The notes below the pieces were generated by a model. It searched no databases and was not told the origin of the DNA. It worked only from the letters and a program-made list of their open reading frames with translations. Of a DNA stretch of 11,757 nucleotides, positions 5,554-11,757 are shown piece after piece; position 1 is the stretch's first letter, and each line of letters opens with the position of its first letter. The stretch spans positions 1 to 11,757 of the forward strand of contig DXYS01000003.1 of assembly GCA_019415705.1 (NCBI GenBank), read 5' to 3'. The DNA comes from Bacteroidales bacterium (lineage in GTDB: Bacteria > Bacteroidota > Bacteroidia > Bacteroidales > Muribaculaceae). The translations under genes were made by a program, and so were the position numbers.

Positions 5554-5826
5554 TTATTTCTTTTTCCTGAAAAGCGGGGCTATGCGTCTGAAGAGTTTAA
5601 ATGCGAGGACGGCATACTCAACAACAGTCAGCGACTTGGTGAAATTGCCGAGAAACGAGCGTCCGATAAATGGCAGATTGTCACGCACGTCGGTGCCGGT
5701 GGCAATCATTTTTGACTTTTCGATCTCGAGGCGTGTGAGGGCCATGACACGCCGGTAGCGCAGCTCGTCGAGTGTGTAGCCGCGCCATTCGTCTGTTTTG
5801 GCGAGGGGGAGTGCTTTTTCTTTCAT
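5554..5826 (-). CDS. Small basic protein of the YtxH/holin cassette
   Basis: A 90-residue protein (MKEKALPLAKTDEWRGYTLD at the start) with no assigned family that I recognise. Residues 15-40 form an amphipathic helix rich in Arg and Glu (ELRYRRVMALTRLEIEKSKM). A moderately hydrophobic stretch (66-85) follows, ending in a very basic tail RRIAPLFRKKK, so peripheral or single-span membrane association is possible. The frame is open further upstream to 5958, but the ATG at 5826 overlaps the holin-like gene's stop by 4 nt (ATGA), the classic sign of translational coupling, so that start is chosen. As last gene of the cassette it probably works with the membrane protein before it. From memory, similar small proteins follow phage_holin_3_6 genes in many Bacteroidetes. 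Confidence 0.75.
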   Translation of the reverse strand: MKEKALPLAKTDEWRGYTLDELRYRRVMALTRLEIEKSKMIATGTDVRDNLPFIGRSFLGNFTKSLTVVEYAVLAFKLFRRIAPLFRKKK

Positions 5827-6179
5827 TGTTCCTCGGGAGCTTTGACAAACAGTTTCGATATCATGCGCGATACGGGATTGACGATAATCTGTTTGCGGAA
5901 GATAATCAATAAGATGAACAGCAGTAAATAAAATGCGCTTACAAGCATATATGCCCATATCGGCGACACGGTCATGGCGAGCATGTGGCCGATGCCGATT
6001 GATATGAAAAACAGTGTCACCATGCCTATGATGACGGCGAGCGACATAAAGGCGACCGTCGACAGCAGTACACTCAGTTTTTCGGCGACAGTCAGACGGG
6101 CATAGTCGAGCTGCAGATTAAGATATCTCAGCACCTGTGTGGTCAGCAGATTGAAACCCTTGTTTTCAGATTCGGACAT
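5823..6179 (-). CDS. Phage_holin_3_6-like (holin superfamily III) membrane protein
   Basis: A 118-residue protein with two or more membrane segments: 38-68 (a long hydrophobic region, FMSLAVIIGMVTLFFISIGI in part) and 72-94 (YMLVSAFYLLLFILLIIFRK), with a charged N-terminal helix (14-36) and a short cytoplasmic tail. This is the pattern of the phage_holin_3_6 / putative actinobacterial holin-X family, which in chromosomes of Bacteroidota occurs next to YtxH genes and is not known to be a lysis protein. The start at 6179 gives MSESENKG; a 4-nt overlap links it to the downstream small gene. An 11-bp hairpin separates it from the YtxH pair, about 30 nt before its ATG. A role in envelope stress is inference from context. 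Confidence 0.78.
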   Translation of the reverse strand: MSESENKGFNLLTTQVLRYLNLQLDYARLTVAEKLSVLLSTVAFMSLAVIIGMVTLFFISIGIGHMLAMTVSPIWAYMLVSAFYLLLFILLIIFRKQIIVNPVSRMISKLFVKAPEEQ

Positions 6180-6210
6180 ATTGTGATGATGATGTGATGT
6201 TTTGATAATG

Positions 6211-6245
6211 GCCGGGCCGTCTATCTTCGTGAATGACGGCCCGGC
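6211..6245. terminator. Strong intercistronic hairpin
   Basis: GCCGGGCCGTC (6211-6221) and GACGGCCCGGC (6235-6245) form a perfect 11-bp GC-rich stem with a 13-nt loop. On the minus strand it lies 23 nt after the second YtxH gene's stop and 31 nt before the holin-like gene. Neither side has a T run (minus-strand continuation is CATTATCAAAAC). It is therefore more likely a partial terminator, RNase-processing or mRNA-stabilising element than a full stop. Confidence 0.55.
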
Positions 6246-6268
6246 TCATCAGGCGTTTGTGTGTCAGT

Positions 6269-6460
6269 TTATTTGTTCTCGTCGAGTTCTGCCGAAATCA
6301 TGCTGACAATCTCGTCTACATTATCTTGTGCGACAATGCCTTTGCGACGGAGCAGCTCGAGGATTTTGGCACGCAGTTCGTCACCGGTTGTCGGGGTGAA
6401 GAGTGCGACGGCTGTGGCGCCTACAGCCACACCGGCTAAAAATTTGATTAATCCGTTCAT
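6269..6460 (-). CDS. YtxH-like small membrane protein, second copy
   Basis: A 63-residue protein with the YtxH layout: an N-terminal glycine/alanine-rich membrane helix (FLAGVAVGATAVALFT, 7-22), the short P-x-x-G-D/E motif that follows it (PTTGDELR, 23-30), then a soluble amphipathic helix to the end. YtxH proteins are small membrane-anchored proteins linked to general stress in Bacillus; the biochemical role is unknown. The ATG at 6460 overlaps the previous gene's TGA by 4 nt, so the two are translationally coupled. It shares the fold and the F-x-P-x-x-G core with its neighbour (FTPTTGDELR against FAPQKGEKTR), so the pair probably arose by tandem duplication followed by divergence. Confidence 0.82.
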   Translation of the reverse strand: MNGLIKFLAGVAVGATAVALFTPTTGDELRAKILELLRRKGIVAQDNVDEIVSMISAELDENK

Positions 6461-6663
6461 ATTTTTGCAGATTTGATTTCTTCGCTGATTCGTTCGGCGA
6501 GTTGTTCGACTTTAGATTGTTTCATTGCCGGGCAGTGAGATTTGACAAAGTCAATGATATCCTGACGGGTTTTCTCTCCCTTCTGAGGAGCGAACAGCAA
6601 GGCTGCGGCTGCTCCGACGACGGCTCCGCCGAGTGCGGCCAGTGCGATGTCTATACCTTTCAT
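6457..6663 (-). CDS. YtxH-like small membrane protein, first copy
   Basis: A 68-residue protein: glycine/alanine-rich helix (IALAALGGAVVGAAAALLFA, 6-25), then APQKGEKTRQDI (25-36), the typical YtxH helix boundary, and a charged amphipathic helix to the end. It carries one cysteine (44). It is the first gene of the cassette; its ATG at 6663 is preceded by an A-rich leader. No perfect TAnnTTTG box was seen upstream; TAGTTTAT near 6710-6717 on the minus strand is a weak candidate. The htrA terminator lies upstream, so the cassette should have its own promoter. Its place beside htrA and the known stress link of YtxH in Bacillus suggest an envelope-stress role, which is inference. Confidence 0.82.
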   Translation of the reverse strand: MKGIDIALAALGGAVVGAAAALLFAPQKGEKTRQDIIDFVKSHCPAMKQSKVEQLAERISEEIKSAKI

Positions 6664-6745
6664 TTTTACGTAGTTTTTTGTGGTGGTTATTGTTTTGATT
6701 GATTGTCTTTATAAACTACAACGCCTGACTGTGATAAAAAGATTA

Positions 6746-6773
6746 GCGGTCTGACAAAAAAATGTCAGACCGC
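6746..6773 (-). terminator. Intrinsic terminator of htrA
   Basis: Perfect 11-bp stem GCGGTCTGACA/TGTCAGACCGC with a 6-nt loop of T's on the minus strand, followed there by TAATCTTTTTATC. It lies about 50 nt after the htrA stop and separates htrA from the YtxH cassette. Confidence 0.8.
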
Positions 6774-6820
6774 CGGGAAGAGATATTATAAGATGCTGAA
6801 AATTTGTCTGTCAGTATAGT

Positions 6821-8386
6821 TTATCTGTCGCTGAGGTCTACTGCGTAATAGGCCTGACGTCCGTCGGGATATACGCCCGAGATAAACATCACCTTCTCGC
6901 TGTCAGAACTTTTGCGGATTGAGTTGTAGATTGACTCGACGTGCTCGGGAGTGGCGACGCGGCTGCGGTTGATTGACAGGATGATGAAACCGTCTTTGAT
7001 GCCGGCGTCCTTAAAGCGGCCGTCTGAGAGTTTGCCGACAGAGACGCCCGACGATATCATCAGTCGCTCGCGCGTCTCGTCGTCGACAGAGGCAAGCTCG
7101 GCGCCTAATGAGCTGACTTTGTCTGCACGTGTTATCGAGGTGCTGCCCTGACTGTTGCGCAGAGTCACGCCGGTCGACGCCTTTTTGCCGTCACGCACAT
7201 AGCTTACGGTGACTTTGTCGCCGGGGCTGAACTTGGTTATAGCTTCCTGCATCTGGGCTGTCGACAGTGTCGGGATGCCGTTGATGGCGGTGATGATGTC
7301 GCCTGACTGCAGACCGCCTTCACGTGCGGCCGAACGGTCCTGTACTTCGGCCACGTAGATGCCTGATGTGACACCCTTGATGTCTTTCTCGGCTATCAGT
7401 TCGGGCGAAAGTTCGACGAACTGCACACCGAGGACGGCGCGCTGCACGGCGCCGAATTTCTGCAGGTCGGCGATGACTTTCTGCACGATTGATGTCGGGA
7501 TTGCAAACGAGCATCCGGCATAGGTGCCCGTGTTGGAGTAGATGGCGGTGTTGATGCCGACGAGTTCGCCGTTGAGGTTGACGAGAGCGCCGCCCGAGTT
7601 GCCGCTGTTGACGGCCGCGTCGGTCTGGATGTATGACTCGATGCCGCCGCGTGTCGGTGACTGGGTGGTGGTAGAGATGTTACGGGCTTTGGCGCTTACG
7701 ATGCCGGTGGTCACGGTCGAGGTGAAGCCGAAGGGATTGCCTACGGCGAGCACCCATTCGCCGACCTTGAGATTTTCAGAGTCACCCATCGGGATGACAT
7801 GCAGGTCGGGGGCCTCGATTTTGATGAGGGCGAGGTCTGTGACGGGGTCGGCACCGATTATAGTGGCCGGGAAATTGCGGTTGTCGTTGAGTGTCACCTC
7901 CAAGCGCTCGGCGTCGGCTATGACGTGGTTGTTGGTGACGATGTAGCCGTCAGCGCTGATGATTACGCCCGAGCCGAGCCCTAACTGGCGCTGCTGAGGC
8001 TTTTCGCTCTGCTGAGGCTGCTGGGGAGCCTGACGGCGGGGCGAGCCGAAGAAGAATTCAAATAGCGGGTCTGAGAACATATCGGCGTTGCCCTGACGCT
8101 GCATGGCTGCCTGAGGAGTGGCAAAACTCTTTACGGATACGACACCGTTGACGGTCTGCTCGGCCGCGTTGGTGAAATCGTCCTGATAGATCACACGGGC
8201 GGCGCCGGAGGTATTGCGTTCTGATGGTTTGAGGGATTCGGCCGCTGTGCCGTCGGCATGTGCCGTGGCGCTCCGGCTGCTTATTTCAGCGGTTGCTGCT
8301 GTAGCGACAAGCACACTCACGCCGAGCAGTGTAAGCTGCAGCGATTTTATGAAATTGGTCGTTTTTTTAGATTTTGCAGATTTCAT
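6821..8386 (-). CDS. htrA: Periplasmic Do-family serine endopeptidase HtrA/DegP
   Basis: A protease and chaperone that degrades misfolded periplasmic and outer-membrane proteins. From the ATG at 8386 it has 521 residues. A signal peptide (Lys-rich MKSAKSKK, hydrophobic core about 15-30, cleavage near ATA at 33) precedes a glutamine/proline-rich stretch (about 118-133) like the LA loop region of DegP. The trypsin-like domain holds the triad: His154 in TNNHVI, Asp184 in DPVTDLALI and Ser264 in GNSGGAL. Two PDZ domains follow (about 316-412 and 427-517), the usual DegP/DegQ layout. The frame is open to an ATG at 8440, but that codon lies inside the predicted -7 box (8438-8445). The ATGs at 8413 and 8386 are both possible; 8386 gives the cleaner signal peptide. 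It is monocistronic, with its own terminator, and divergent from the NlpC/P60 operon. Confidence 0.95.
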   Translation of the reverse strand: MKSAKSKKTTNFIKSLQLTLLGVSVLVATAATAEISSRSATAHADGTAAESLKPSERNTSGAARVIYQDDFTNAAEQTVNGVVSVKSFATPQAAMQRQGNADMFSDPLFEFFFGSPRRQAPQQPQQSEKPQQRQLGLGSGVIISADGYIVTNNHVIADAERLEVTLNDNRNFPATIIGADPVTDLALIKIEAPDLHVIPMGDSENLKVGEWVLAVGNPFGFTSTVTTGIVSAKARNISTTTQSPTRGGIESYIQTDAAVNSGNSGGALVNLNGELVGINTAIYSNTGTYAGCSFAIPTSIVQKVIADLQKFGAVQRAVLGVQFVELSPELIAEKDIKGVTSGIYVAEVQDRSAAREGGLQSGDIITAINGIPTLSTAQMQEAITKFSPGDKVTVSYVRDGKKASTGVTLRNSQGSTSITRADKVSSLGAELASVDDETRERLMISSGVSVGKLSDGRFKDAGIKDGFIILSINRSRVATPEHVESIYNSIRKSSDSEKVMFISGVYPDGRQAYYAVDLSDR

Positions 8387-8437
8387 TGATTGGTATTTTT
8401 GATGTGTTGTCATGTAATGAATTGTATTTTGTTGTTG

Positions 8438-8445
8438 CAAATATA
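8438..8445 (-). promoter_or_regulatory. -7 element of the htrA promoter
   Basis: On the minus strand TATATTTG matches TAnnTTTG. The start site would fall near 8432, giving a leader of about 45 nt to the ATG at 8386. No TTTG is found at -33; TTTT at about the right distance (minus strand) is the nearest. The weak -33 box would fit a gene needing an alternative or stress regulator, but this is inference. Confidence 0.55.
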
Positions 8446-8577
8446 CTCGTTTAGACCATACATGATTTTAAAAGTCAATTCACTTTAAAATTATTTGGCT
8501 ATCACTCGGTTTGCTTTAATACTTGTTTTAATAATTTCTGTGAAAAATGTAAATTGCGCTTAACTTTAACCCGGATT

Positions 8578-8610
8578 TTTGGGCGGTTAGCGAGATATGG
8601 ATTAAATTTG
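8578..8610 (+). promoter_or_regulatory. Promoter of the NlpC/P60-yaaA-tilS operon
   Basis: TTTG (8578-8581), a 21-nt spacer and TAAATTTG (8603-8610) match the Bacteroidota consensus well. The -7 box ends only 7 nt before the ATG at 8618, so the transcript would begin at or next to the start codon. A second weaker box, TAACTTTA (8561-8568), could give a transcript with a normal leader. Confidence 0.65.
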
Positions 8611-8617
8611 TAACGCT

Positions 8618-9670
8618 ATGAATCGTCTGATCCCCGCCATGCTCATTATCGTCATAGGTCTCCTCGCCGGAGGCTGCGGCTCGTCGCGCAAATCGACCGT
8701 CAAAAACGTGCCGGAGCGCGTCGATACACGGCCGTCGCGTCCCGCCGCCGGCGGCGATTTCGACGTGTCGTCATCGGTCGGCTCTGTCGACACCCGCTTG
8801 GGCGACGCGCTTGTGCGCTCGGCGCGGCAGTGGATCGGGACGCCCTATGTCTACGGAGGCCGCTCCAAGTCAGGGACAGACTGCTCGGGCATGATTATGG
8901 TCATTTACAGCGATGTGGCGGGATTAACTTTGCCGCGTAACTCTGCCGCTCAGCGTGACTATTGTGTGTCAGTCTCGCGCCGTCAGCTCGAGCCGGGCGA
9001 CTTGGTGTTTTTCACCACCTCAAAACGTGGCGGCAAAGTAAATCATGTGGGTATGTATGTAGGAAACGGACGCATCATACACGCCTCGTCGTCGCGCGGC
9101 GTCATCGAGAGCAGTCTCGACGAGAAGTATTATGCGACGCATTACCATTCGTCGGGACGTGTCTACGGCGTGACATACGCCGCCACAGGCTCAAAGGATA
9201 GCCGCAAAGGCAAACCAAAGGATAAGCCCAAGGATAAAAATAAAGACAAGGGTCGTGAGCCCGAGCGCGTGCTCGCCGCTGAAAAGCCTGCTCCGACACC
9301 TGTCAGAAAAGAATCCGTGCCGTCTGTTTCGCTCGACGATTTCATAGCGGCCAACAGCGCCGCCGCTACTTCGGCCGGCGACACGGTCAGCGTTCTGACT
9401 GACACTGTGCTTGTCGTTGAGGAGATTGTGGAGCGCACGGTCGAAGAGCTTGACTCGGCTTCGGCGGCCGTTGACAGTCTCGACCTCGCCGCCCCGTCAG
9501 CTGAGCCGACACAGCCTGTCACCTGCCCCGAAAAAGCTACGGCGCCCGGGGCTGACGAAAAGCCTCATAAACAGGAGCGCCGCGACACGCCGCCGCAGCC
9601 TGACAGCACAGCCGTGCGACGTCAGGAGATACGCGACGGCGTAGCCCGTGCGATGAAATTCGGTAAATAA
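8618..9670 (+). CDS. NlpC/P60 lipoprotein, cell-wall endopeptidase with long tail
   Basis: A 350-residue predicted lipoprotein peptidase of the NlpC/P60 family, which cuts peptide stems of peptidoglycan. The signal peptide has Arg3, a hydrophobic core, and LLAGGC with Cys20 as the likely lipidated residue; the -3 position is Ala, slightly off the usual lipobox. The NlpC/P60 domain spans about 62-187, with catalytic Cys89 in TDCSGM, His143 in VNHVGMYVG and His155 in IIHASS. A Lys/Asp-rich linker follows (192-212, repeats of K-x-K-D), then an unusual tail of about 140 residues rich in Thr, Ser, Ala, Val and Glu (213-350), with no recognised domain. Spr-like lipoproteins of this family normally end soon after the catalytic domain. 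It is first in an operon: yaaA starts 17 nt after its stop. An in-frame ATG at 8639 would lose Arg3 and is less likely. Confidence 0.9.
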   Translation: MNRLIPAMLIIVIGLLAGGCGSSRKSTVKNVPERVDTRPSRPAAGGDFDVSSSVGSVDTRLGDALVRSARQWIGTPYVYGGRSKSGTDCSGMIMVIYSDVAGLTLPRNSAAQRDYCVSVSRRQLEPGDLVFFTTSKRGGKVNHVGMYVGNGRIIHASSSRGVIESSLDEKYYATHYHSSGRVYGVTYAATGSKDSRKGKPKDKPKDKNKDKGREPERVLAAEKPAPTPVRKESVPSVSLDDFIAANSAAATSAGDTVSVLTDTVLVVEEIVERTVEELDSASAAVDSLDLAAPSAEPTQPVTCPEKATAPGADEKPHKQERRDTPPQPDSTAVRRQEIRDGVARAMKFGK

Positions 9671-9687
9671 CAAGATTACACATCCTT

Positions 9688-10452
9688 ATGCAGATAATTT
9701 TAGCTCCGGCAAAGACTATGCTCGACTCCGTGCCGCGAAAGATTGATTTCGCGACCGAGCCTTATTTTGATGCCGATGCGACTGAGGCCGCGGCCGAGAT
9801 GGCGACTTACAGTGTGGCAGAGCTGCGCGATATATTTAATGTCAACCCTGCAATAGCCATGGAGACGTGGCATTATTATCAGTCGTTTGCCGACCGCTCG
9901 TCGCGTCTGCCGGCCGGTCTTGCCTATGACGGCATTGTCTTCAAGCGTCTCGGCTTTGAGTTGATGAGCGACGACGAGCTGCGCCGCGCCAACCGCAGCG
10001 TGATAATCTGCTCGTTTCTCTACGGCCTGCTCCGTCCGCTCGACCTGATTAAGCCATATCGCATGGAGGGCGACGTGACGCTCACATGCCGCGGCGACGG
10101 CAATATGTTTGACTTCTGGCGCGACCGCCTTACCGGCCGTCTTATCGACATGGTCAGCGCCGATGACGGTCTGCTGCTCAACCTTGCTAGCGCCGAGATG
10201 CAGCGCCTCTTTGACTGGCGCAAGGTCTGTCGTAGCGTGCGCGTCGTCTCGCCGTCGTTTAAGGTAATCAAGGAGGGCCGTGAGCGCTCGGTGACAATCT
10301 ATGCTAAAATCTGCCGGGGCGCGATGACACGTTTTGTCTTGGATAATAATATTGACAGCGCCGAGGGCCTCGAAGCGTTTGACTATGACGGCTTTGTCTT
10401 TGACCGCTATGACAAGGCCGGCAATCCGGTCTTTATAAAATTTGAAAGTTGA
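9688..10452 (+). CDS. yaaA: Peroxide stress protein YaaA (UPF0246)
   Basis: A 254-residue cytoplasmic protein of the YaaA / DUF328 family. In E. coli YaaA limits intracellular free iron and protects DNA during hydrogen peroxide stress; it has DNA-binding activity. Family hallmarks are visible along the whole length: MQIILAPAKTM at the start, AYDGIVFKRL (79-88), SFLYGLLRPLDLIKPYRMEG (109-128, the strongest signature), LNLASAEM (165-172), FKVIKEGRE (191-199) and CRGAMTRFVLDN (209-220). Length is normal. It lies 17 nt after the NlpC/P60 gene, and its TGA shares one base with the ATG of tilS (TGATG), so the three genes are one transcript with coupled translation at the last junction. Pairing with tilS is probably just operon convenience. 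Confidence 0.95.
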   Translation: MQIILAPAKTMLDSVPRKIDFATEPYFDADATEAAAEMATYSVAELRDIFNVNPAIAMETWHYYQSFADRSSRLPAGLAYDGIVFKRLGFELMSDDELRRANRSVIICSFLYGLLRPLDLIKPYRMEGDVTLTCRGDGNMFDFWRDRLTGRLIDMVSADDGLLLNLASAEMQRLFDWRKVCRSVRVVSPSFKVIKEGRERSVTIYAKICRGAMTRFVLDNNIDSAEGLEAFDYDGFVFDRYDKAGNPVFIKFES

Positions 10453-11757
10453 TGTGCGCCGTGTATGACAATCTGCATCCTTTCGCAGCAGCTGTGGCCG
10501 CTGCCATTGACCGTCACGGTCTGCTCCGTGACGACGGCCGCTGTGTGGTCGTAGCTCTCAGCGGCGGTGCCGACTCGGTGGCGCTGCTTGCCGTCCTTGA
10601 CGAATTAGGCTACAATTGTCTCGCTGCCCACTGCAATTTCCACCTGCGCGGCGAGGAGTCGCAGCGCGACATGCGCCATTGCGAGAAAATCTGCGACAGG
10701 TTGGGTTTAAATCTCGCTGTCCGGGACTTCGATGTCGATGCGCGTCGTAAAGCGACTGGCGAATCGGTCGAGATGGCCTGCCGCAGCCTGCGCTATGACT
10801 GGTTTGACAGTCTTATCGACCGTGAGCGCGCTCAGGCCGTAGCCGTGGGACATCATCGCGAAGATCAGATAGAGACGCTGATGCTCAATCTTTTGCGCGG
10901 AACGGGCATCGCCGGCCTGCGCGGCATGTCGCCTCGTCGCGGTTTTGTCGTCAGACCCATGCTTGACTGCACGCGCGAGCAGATATTGGACTATCTCGCC
11001 TCGCGCTCATTGGACTATATCACTGACAGCTCCAACGCCTCTGACGACTATCGGCGCAACCGGTTGCGCAACAGAGTACTGCCTGTATTGAGGGAATATT
11101 TTCCCGGCGCCGATGACGCGCTTCTTGGCACGATGTCGACGCTGCGCGCCTGTGCCGATTTCTATGACGACTGTGTCGACGAGTGTCGCCGGCGCTACAT
11201 CTCACGTGATGGTGCTGTTGACCGTGTCGACGTCGCCGCTCTTCTGGCCGACCGCCGTGATACTGACCGTGCCGCGCATGTGCTCTATGAGATGCTGCGC
11301 GACGTCAGGCCGAGCATGACGCAGTGCCGCGACATAATCGCAGCCGGAGCCGGAGCATCAGGCCTTCATTTTGATGTGGGCACGGCTTACCGTCTTGAAC
11401 TCGACCGCGGATTGCTTAGCATCTTCAGTTTAAAGGACACGGTCGCCGACACCGATGATGAGACTGAGGTCACTCTGCGACGCGACATCCTCACGCCGGT
11501 CAACATCGTCGTGACCGAGCATCCTATAGCCGATTTCCGCCCCGAGCGCAACCCGGCCGTGGCTTATCTTGATGCACAGTGCCTTGAGGGTAATCCTCGT
11601 TTTGCGCTGCGGCGTTACCGCCGCGGCGACCGCATCGAGCCGTTCGGCATGAACGGCGGCAGCCGCCTGCTCAGTGACCTCTTCCGCGACGCCGGTTACT
11701 CGGCTGCCGACAAGCGCTCTGTCAGGGTGCTGACGCGCGATGATGTTATCCTGTGGG
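10452..11757 (+). CDS. tilS: tRNA(Ile)-lysidine synthase TilS, 3' end cut by window
   Basis: TilS attaches lysine to cytidine 34 of the tRNA(Ile) with anticodon CAU, using ATP, so that it reads AUA; it is essential in most bacteria. 435 codons are present with no stop before the window end; probably only a few residues are missing. The N-terminal PP-loop ATPase domain has ALSGGADSVALL (35-46), the AHCNFHLRGEES box (59-70), GHHREDQIETLMLNLLRG (133-150) and DSSNASDDYRRNRLRN (192-207), all typical of TilS. The C-terminal tRNA-binding domain has RRYRRGDRIEPFGM and LLSDLFRDAGYS. The ATG at 10452 overlaps the yaaA stop by one base; the frame opens MCAVYDNL. An in-frame GTG three codons on is possible but less likely. 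No tilS terminator is in the window. Confidence 0.95.
   Translation, partial: MCAVYDNLHPFAAAVAAAIDRHGLLRDDGRCVVVALSGGADSVALLAVLDELGYNCLAAHCNFHLRGEESQRDMRHCEKICDRLGLNLAVRDFDVDARRKATGESVEMACRSLRYDWFDSLIDRERAQAVAVGHHREDQIETLMLNLLRGTGIAGLRGMSPRRGFVVRPMLDCTREQILDYLASRSLDYITDSSNASDDYRRNRLRNRVLPVLREYFPGADDALLGTMSTLRACADFYDDCVDECRRRYISRDGAVDRVDVAALLADRRDTDRAAHVLYEMLRDVRPSMTQCRDIIAAGAGASGLHFDVGTAYRLELDRGLLSIFSLKDTVADTDDETEVTLRRDILTPVNIVVTEHPIADFRPERNPAVAYLDAQCLEGNPRFALRRYRRGDRIEPFGMNGGSRLLSDLFRDAGYSAADKRSVRVLTRDDVILW

Noticed and set aside
5823..6179. Phage lysis holin, hence a prophage remnant
   Set aside because: No other phage genes are near; the YtxH-holin-like-small-protein order is a chromosomal cassette in Bacteroidota, so a lysis function is not supported.
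9163..9522. 119-codon minus-strand Ser/Thr-rich open frame
   Set aside because: Antisense of the low-complexity tail of the NlpC/P60 gene; composition follows from the skewed codons there.
11020..11319. Two short open frames inside tilS
   Set aside because: Both lie inside the clear tilS reading frame, which is open to the window end.

Overview
The window looks like a chromosomal segment of a Bacteroidales bacterium, most likely a gut Muribaculaceae-type organism. This is inferred from promoters of the Bacteroidota form TTTG-N19-22-TAnnTTTG in front of several genes, the near absence of classical Shine-Dalgarno sequences, an outer-membrane beta-barrel protein, a two-PDZ HtrA protease, and the YtxH / holin-like / small-protein cassette often seen in this phylum. 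No rRNA, tRNA, CRISPR array or recognisable transposase is present.

Layout. 19-1455 (-) is an MFS transporter distantly like MFSD1. It is divergent from 1603-2793 (+), an AI-2E-family permease, and their promoters overlap. The permease converges on a (-) operon, prmA (3446-4297) followed by an outer-membrane beta-barrel protein (2837-3439); a strong hairpin lies between them. Upstream of prmA, 4319-4441 is a repeat region: a large imperfect palindrome that carries the prmA promoter and a second partial copy. Next comes an island of about 1 kb: a (+) orphan gene of unknown function (4574-5128) with inverted repeats in its promoter, then about 400 bp of non-coding DNA packed with hairpins. A 19-bp repeat flanks this unit.

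5554-6663 (-) is a four-gene envelope/stress cassette (two YtxH-like proteins, a phage_holin_3_6-like membrane protein, and a small basic protein). The two junctions within its gene pairs are 4-nt ATGA overlaps, and an 11-bp hairpin separates the pairs. 6821-8386 (-) is an HtrA/DegP periplasmic protease with a good intrinsic terminator. Divergent from it, 8618->11757 (+) is a tight operon of an NlpC/P60 lipoprotein, yaaA and tilS; tilS runs off the window.

Functionally most genes are envelope maintenance and stress (HtrA, YtxH/holin cassette, NlpC/P60, YaaA) or translation housekeeping (PrmA, TilS). The part not explained by known families is 4319-5527: the palindromic mobile-promoter-like repeat and the orphan gene with its structured tail. 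These are the best candidates for something undescribed.
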